Positions 7,671 through 11,580 of a DNA stretch of 11,580 nucleotides are shown piece by piece. The stretch is from JACQAI01 sp035507915 (GTDB lineage Bacteria; Pseudomonadota; Alphaproteobacteria; Elsterales; Elsteraceae). The DNA lies in NCBI GenBank assembly GCA_035507915.1, contig DATJNS010000401.1:1-11580 (forward strand). The letters are read 5' to 3'. Position numbers and translations under genes: made by a program. The first letter of the stretch is position 1; the number at the start of each line of letters is the position of its first letter. The notes beneath the pieces are model-generated. The model was not told the origin of the DNA, did not search any database, and saw nothing but the letters and a program-made list of their open reading frames with translations.

Positions 7671-8555
7671 ATGTCGAGCGAGGTGACCGCCGTCGATACC
7701 CGCAACCAGACGCCCGCCCTGGAGGCGCACCAGTCGTTCCTGGTCTACCGTCGCTTCCTGCACCTCAAGCTCGCCGCTGCATTGGTCGCCGTCGCCAGTC
7801 TCGCCTACCTGATCGACGCGCCGCGCAACGGCTCGAACGGCGGCACCTGGCTCGGCTACACGCTGGGGACGATCGGCGCCCTGATCATCGTCTGGCTCAC
7901 CTGGTTCGGCTGGCGCAAACGGTCCTACGGGCAGGCGCGCGTCTCGCTCAACGCCTGGCTCTCGGCGCACGTCTATTTCGGCCTGTCCCTGATCGTGATC
8001 GCGACGCTCCATTGCGCGTTCGAGTTCGGCTACAACGTCCACACGCTGAGCTACGCGCTGATGATGCTGGTGATCGCGAGCGGGCTGTTCGGCATCTTCG
8101 CCTACACGCGCTATCCGAAGCTCATGACGCTCAATCGGATGGGCGCGACCCAGATCCAGATGCTGGGCCAGATCGCCTCGCTCGACGGCGAGATCCGCCA
8201 GGCGATCATCGACATGGACGACGCGATCGTGAAGCTCGTGCTGCCGGCGATCCAGCGCGACGAGATCGGCGGCTCGATGTGGCGCCAGCTGTCGGGGCGC
8301 TATCGAGACTGTCCGACCGCCGAGGCATTGCGGCGGGTCGACGGCTACGCGCGCGGACTGCGCTCCTACCAGCTCGCCGAGGTGCGCGCCGTCCTGGTGC
8401 TGCTGACCCGCAAGGCCGAGCTGCTCGAGCGGATGCGGCGCGATATCCAGTACAAGGCGCTGATGGACATATGGCTCTACATCCATGTGCCGCTGACCTT
8501 CGCGCTGCTGGCGGCGCTTGCCGCGCACATCTTCGCGGTGTTCTTCTATTGGTGA
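7671..8555 (+). CDS. Five-helix membrane protein, predicted di-heme cytochrome b
   Basis: A 294-residue inner-membrane protein. Seen: hydrophobic helices at about 31-50, 61-81, 97-118, 125-145 and 268-292, with a charged, mostly helical segment (about 147-266) between the last two. Positive residues at 27-28, 82-90 and throughout the long segment place the N-terminus and that segment in the cytoplasm and the C-terminus outside. Helix 3 has His100 and His114, and helix 5 has His272 and His286, each pair 14 residues apart. Both helices run in the same direction, so His100/His272 and His114/His286 would face each other at two depths, the classic arrangement for two b hemes stacked across the membrane. 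It starts 13 nt after the Fe-S protein gene and is followed by a decaheme cytochrome gene, so it most likely passes electrons between them. The cytoplasmic segment is a natural docking site for the Fe-S partner. A quinone site is possible but not visible. Heme binding is inferred from spacing, not from a family match. Confidence 0.8.
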   Translation: MSSEVTAVDTRNQTPALEAHQSFLVYRRFLHLKLAAALVAVASLAYLIDAPRNGSNGGTWLGYTLGTIGALIIVWLTWFGWRKRSYGQARVSLNAWLSAHVYFGLSLIVIATLHCAFEFGYNVHTLSYALMMLVIASGLFGIFAYTRYPKLMTLNRMGATQIQMLGQIASLDGEIRQAIIDMDDAIVKLVLPAIQRDEIGGSMWRQLSGRYRDCPTAEALRRVDGYARGLRSYQLAEVRAVLVLLTRKAELLERMRRDIQYKALMDIWLYIHVPLTFALLAALAAHIFAVFFYW

Positions 8556-8590
8556 GCGTCGTCCGCCGCCGTCCGGTCGCTAGGCGACGC
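8556..8590 (+). other. Intra-operon stem-loop between the cytochrome b and decaheme genes
   Basis: The transcript of 8556-8563 can pair with 8583-8590 (eight pairs, one G-U) around a 19-nt loop. It begins immediately after the cytochrome b stop codon and ends 11 nt before the GTG of the next gene. There is no T-run, so it is not a standard terminator. It could protect a processed mRNA end or limit translation of the decaheme gene. Chance pairing is plausible at this GC content. Confidence 0.3.
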
Positions 8591-8601
8591 GGGCTCCCGC
8601 C

Positions 8602-10302
8602 GTGCTAGCGCAGATCAATCTGGTCACGCGGCGACCGCGCGGCGGCGTGTCGCTGAAGCCGACCGAGGTGACGGCCGACGTGCTGCGCTTCGGCCGCAGC
8701 GCGGGCAGCGAGGTGCTGCTCTCGGACCTTCGGGTGGCGGTCGCCGAAGCGTCGCTGCAGCTGCGCGACGGCGTGCTCTACCTCACGCAGCTCGGCACCA
8801 ACCCGATCCGGGTCAACGGCGCCGTCGTCGGGTCGGCGGTCGTGAAGCCGGGCGACGAGATCCATATCGGCCCCTACAAGATCGGCATCGTCGAGCCGCC
8901 CGAGGCGATCGACGTTGCCGTGACGGTCGAGCTCGTGACGCCGCTGGGCGACGATTTCGCGCGGCTGCAGACCCAGAGCGCGATCGGCCTCGAGCGGACG
9001 CGGCTGCGCAAGCGCACGGTCGCCTGGGTGCTGAGCCTGACGGTGCTGTTCGTGTTCGTGATGCTGCCGGTCGCGGGCTATCTGCTGAACGCGAAGCCCG
9101 ATCCGCGTGCGGCGACGCCGACCCCGCGCGTCGTTCCGACGGCGGTCGACGAGGCCTGGAACGTCGGCGAGATCTCGAACGTCCACAAGAATTTCTGGCG
9201 GGAATGCCGGGCCTGCCACGAGGCGATCTTCACCGGCGTGCGCGACCAGGCGTGCCTCGCCTGCCACACCACCGTGCAGCACCACGTCTCGGTCAAGCGC
9301 TTCCCGACGCTCAGGATCAACCGGGCACCCTGCGGCGGTTGTCACCTCGAGCATCGCGGCGCTCATGGGCTGATCACCCAGGCCCAGGAGCTGTGCACCG
9401 ATTGCCATGAGAATCTGAAGCGCGCCGCGGCGAACGCGGAGCTGCGCGACGTCACGGACTTCGGCGCCGGCCATCCGGAGTTCCGCGTCACCGTGGTCGC
9501 CGACGCGGCGTCGCGCACGTTCGCCCGCGTCGATCTCGGCACCGCCACGCCGCCGGTCGACCACCCGAACCTCAAGTTCTCGCACAAGGACCACCTCGAT
9601 CCGGTCGGCTGGCCGCGCGACATGCGCAAGCTCGCGTGCGCGGATTGCCACGTGCCCGATCCGGGCGGCGGATTGATGCAGCCGATCTCGTTCACCAAGC
9701 ACTGCGCCGAATGCCATGCCTCGAGCCTGAAGTTCGACGCGGCGGCGCCCGATCGCGCGGTGCCCCATGGCGACGCCCTGCGCGCCCAGCGCGCGATCGA
9801 GGAATACTATGCGACGGTCGCGCTCCAGGGCGGCGCCATCGATCCGGCGGCGCCCGAGTTCGTGCGTCGGAAGCCCGGCACGCCGCTGACCGAGCCGCAG
9901 CGTCTCGAGGCGCTCGCGTGGGCGAAGGTGCGTGCCCGCGGCGCGCGCGACTTCGTGTTCGACGATCGGCGCGGCTGCGGCACCTGCCACGAGGTGGACC
10001 GCGGCGCCGACCCGTTCAAGATCGCGCCGGTGCTGGTGCAGACGCACTTCCTGCCCAAGGCCGAGTTCAACCACGGCAAGCACCTGACGATCGGCTGCGA
10101 GAACTGCCACGCGGCGCGCCGCTCGACCTCGAGCAGCGACGTGCTGATCCCCGGAATCGAGAACTGCCGCGCCTGCCACGGCGGCGAGACGGCCTGGGCG
10201 AAAGTTCGCTCGACCTGCATCTCCTGTCATGTCTTTCATAAGCCCGGGGTCGGCCCGATGCGGCCGTTCACCGACGCCGCGTCGGAAGCCGCCGGGGAGT
10301 GA
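8602..10302 (+). CDS. FHA-domain / transmembrane / decaheme cytochrome c protein
   Basis: A 566-residue protein. Residues about 20-98 resemble an FHA domain: RFGRSAGSEVLLSD (29-42), GTNPIRVNG (65-73) and PGDEIHIG (83-90). The usual Ser-Arg-x-His phosphothreonine contacts are replaced by VAVAEA. A basic patch RTRLRKR (132-138) precedes one helix (about 139-162), so the FHA part is cytoplasmic and the rest periplasmic. The periplasmic part has ten CxxCH heme-c motifs, with first cysteines at 202, 218, 244, 265, 346, 368, 459, 499, 522 and 539, plus about fifteen other histidines, enough for bis-His ligation of all ten. FSHKDH (326-331) and FNHGKH (489-494) are cytochrome c3/c7-style distal-ligand motifs. 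The start is GTG at 8602: an in-frame TAG at 8581-8583 rules out any earlier start. As third gene of the redox operon it most likely carries electrons from heme b into the periplasm. The final acceptor is not shown. Confidence 0.9.
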   Translation: MLAQINLVTRRPRGGVSLKPTEVTADVLRFGRSAGSEVLLSDLRVAVAEASLQLRDGVLYLTQLGTNPIRVNGAVVGSAVVKPGDEIHIGPYKIGIVEPPEAIDVAVTVELVTPLGDDFARLQTQSAIGLERTRLRKRTVAWVLSLTVLFVFVMLPVAGYLLNAKPDPRAATPTPRVVPTAVDEAWNVGEISNVHKNFWRECRACHEAIFTGVRDQACLACHTTVQHHVSVKRFPTLRINRAPCGGCHLEHRGAHGLITQAQELCTDCHENLKRAAANAELRDVTDFGAGHPEFRVTVVADAASRTFARVDLGTATPPVDHPNLKFSHKDHLDPVGWPRDMRKLACADCHVPDPGGGLMQPISFTKHCAECHASSLKFDAAAPDRAVPHGDALRAQRAIEEYYATVALQGGAIDPAAPEFVRRKPGTPLTEPQRLEALAWAKVRARGARDFVFDDRRGCGTCHEVDRGADPFKIAPVLVQTHFLPKAEFNHGKHLTIGCENCHAARRSTSSSDVLIPGIENCRACHGGETAWAKVRSTCISCHVFHKPGVGPMRPFTDAASEAAGE

Positions 10303-10316
10303 GAGGGGCACCACCC

Positions 10317-10373
10317 ATGCAGCGATCCATGCGCTCGTCACCGTTTGCCTGCCGCTGTCGCGTGCGGGCCTGA
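10317..10373 (+). CDS. Possible 18-residue leader peptide
   Basis: A short ORF reading MQRSMRSSPFACRCRVRA. Its ATG lies 8 nt after a strong purine-rich site (GAGAGGGG, 10301-10308), much better than the site before the next gene. Its stop (10371-10373) is 2 nt before the ATG at 10376, an arrangement suited to translational coupling. The CRCR motif and arginine content are notable for a regulatory leader but may be chance. The alternative is a start region altered by a frameshift: the frames differ, and the downstream frame has no start codon upstream of 10376. No function is known. Confidence 0.3.
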   Translation: MQRSMRSSPFACRCRVRA

Positions 10374-10375
10374 TC

Positions 10376-11580
10376 ATGCGGACTGGCCGATCCTCGGGGA
10401 CCGGAGGCTGGCTGCGCCGCGGCGCAGGCCTGCCGGCCGTGCGGCTGGCGGCGCTGGCCGCGGCGGTCGCCGTGGTCGCGACGGTCGTCGACTGCGGCGG
10501 CGGCGGCAGCGGCAGCACCGGCAACGGCGTCGGGACGCCGGCCAACCTGAGCGCGGCGCAGGTTCAGACCATCATCCTGCAGGCCGCCAACGAGGCGACC
10601 GCGCGCGGCACCCCGGCGACCATCGCGGTGGTCGATCGGGTCGGCAACGTGCTGGGCGTGATGCAGATGGCGGGCGCGCCGACCACCGTCACCGTGACGT
10701 CGGCGCCGCGCTCGGTGGCGGCGAGCGGTCTCGAGGGCAAGTCCGGCATTCCGAGCACCCTGGCGGCGATCTCCAAGGCGATCACCGGCGCATACCTGTC
10801 GACCAACGGCAACGCGTTCACCACCCGCACGGCGAGCCAGATCGTCCAGGAGCATTTCGATCCCGGCACCACCGACGCGGCCGGCGGGCCGCTGTTCGGC
10901 GTGCAGTTCAGCCAGCTGCCGTGCTCGGATCTGACCAACAATTTCGCCAACAACAGCGGCACGCTGAGCGGCGCGCCGGGGCCGGGGCCGCATCGCGCGC
11001 CGCTCGGGCTGTCGGCCGATCCGGGCGGCCTGCCGCTCTACATCAACGGCACGCTGGTCGGCGGCATCGGCATCGAGGCCAACGGCGTATACGGCGTCTC
11101 GGCGTTTCCGGCCACCGGGTTCGACGTCGAGGGCGAGGAGCTGATCGCGATCGCCGGCCAGACCGGCTTCACGCCGCCCGACTCGATCACGGCCAACCGC
11201 ATCACGGTCAATGGGCTGAGCCTCCGGTACACGGATTCCGACTCGAGCGAGCTCGCGACGCCGGTCCGCGCCAGCGGCACCTACACGGCAACCTCGGTCG
11301 CGGGCTACTACACCGCGGGCACGACGCTCGCCGGCACGACGTTCCTGAGCGCGGCGTCGGGCGTCATCGCCGATCCCGGCAACAACTTCCCCGGCGTCCA
11401 GGCCTACATGCTGGTCGACAACACCGGCGCCGTGCGCTTCAAGCCGACCGCCGCGACGGTGCCGGCCGGCAACGCGCTGACCGCCGCCGAGGTCCAGAGC
11501 GTGATCGTCCAGGCGCTCGGCGTGGCGTTCGACGCGCGCGCGCAGATCCGCCAGCCGCTCAACAGCTTCGCCCAGGTCAC
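10376..11580 (+). CDS. GlcG/HbpS-type (DUF336) heme-binding-family lipoprotein, N-terminal part (runs off right edge)
   Basis: 401 codons are open to the end of the window without a stop. Seen: an N-terminus with arginines, a hydrophobic stretch (about 24-38), then Cys40 followed by GGGGSGS, as in many lipoproteins. The residue before Cys40 is Asp rather than Gly/Ala/Ser, so lipid processing is not certain. Residues 58-98 (LSAAQVQTIILQAANEATAR, then TIAVVDRVGNVLGVMQM) match the start of the GlcG/HbpS fold. A related motif, LTAAEVQSVIVQALG, begins near residue 367, so the full protein probably has two such domains. HbpS of Streptomyces, in this family, binds heme and acts in redox sensing outside the cell; other members are of unknown role. 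Between the motifs lies a Gly/Thr/Asn-rich stretch including LYINGTLVGGIGI (about 222-234). It directly follows the decaheme gene, so heme handling or redox sensing for that cytochrome is a fair guess. Start is ATG 10376; GTG 10439 is an alternative. Confidence 0.8.
   Translation, partial: MRTGRSSGTGGWLRRGAGLPAVRLAALAAAVAVVATVVDCGGGGSGSTGNGVGTPANLSAAQVQTIILQAANEATARGTPATIAVVDRVGNVLGVMQMAGAPTTVTVTSAPRSVAASGLEGKSGIPSTLAAISKAITGAYLSTNGNAFTTRTASQIVQEHFDPGTTDAAGGPLFGVQFSQLPCSDLTNNFANNSGTLSGAPGPGPHRAPLGLSADPGGLPLYINGTLVGGIGIEANGVYGVSAFPATGFDVEGEELIAIAGQTGFTPPDSITANRITVNGLSLRYTDSDSSELATPVRASGTYTATSVAGYYTAGTTLAGTTFLSAASGVIADPGNNFPGVQAYMLVDNTGAVRFKPTAATVPAGNALTAAEVQSVIVQALGVAFDARAQIRQPLNSFAQV

Noticed and set aside
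4484..7705. A very long minus-strand open frame (over 1000 codons) antisense to the flavin/Fe-S gene
   Set aside because: Beyond the lipoprotein gene it is rich in Arg, His, Asp and Ala with no domain logic, and it lies opposite a protein with many exact motifs. It is the usual by-product of high GC codon bias. Only its last 186 codons (the lipoprotein) are real.
10301..10320. Rho-independent terminator after the decaheme gene
   Set aside because: GGGG-CACCA-CCC can pair only weakly and has no T-run. The purines fit better as a ribosome binding site for the next ORF.
8605..10545. Long minus-strand open frame opposite the decaheme gene
   Set aside because: It is the mirror of ten conserved CxxCH motifs and a clear FHA/transmembrane layout. 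It has no recognisable domain itself.

Overview
This is a high-GC (roughly 70% by eye) bacterial chromosome window with tightly packed genes. A Gram-negative proteobacterium is certain in kind: it encodes an outer-membrane secretin, lipoproteins and a periplasmic multiheme cytochrome c. An alphaproteobacterium is my best guess from composition and protein style, but nothing here proves it. I found no rRNA, tRNA, CRISPR array, insertion sequence or phage gene.

Left part, minus strand (1-2014): a compact operon read leftwards, consisting of an unrecognised exported protein (2014-1532), a 12-helix-type MFS transporter (1526-252) and the first 83 codons of a dihydrodipicolinate-synthase-family aldolase/lyase (249 to beyond the left edge). 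The gaps are 5 and 2 nt, and the last gene has a clear ribosome binding site inside the MFS 3' end. This looks like a small uptake-and-catabolism unit for an organic acid or sugar acid; the substrate is unknown.

Middle part (2168-5041): a lipid-anchored type II secretion secretin (GspD-type, plus strand) and, converging on it, a small lipoprotein with a TPR-like helical segment and four further cysteines (minus strand). No other secretion genes lie in the window.

Right part, plus strand (5264-11580): the most interesting region. Three consecutive genes seem to build a complete electron path across the inner membrane. The first is a cytoplasmic 797-residue protein joining an FAD/NAD(P)-type oxidoreductase, two intact cyclic-nucleotide-binding domains and a four-cluster [4Fe-4S] ferredoxin domain. 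The second is a five-helix membrane protein whose four histidines are placed to hold two b hemes. The third is a protein with a degenerate FHA domain in the cytoplasm, one transmembrane helix and ten CxxCH heme-c motifs outside. The inferred order is NAD(P)H (or another donor) to FAD, to Fe-S clusters, to heme b, to the periplasmic decaheme wire, with cyclic nucleotide as a candidate gate. The operon seems to continue, through an 18-codon mini-ORF, into a lipoprotein with GlcG/HbpS-type (DUF336) domains, a family known for heme binding, which runs off the right edge.
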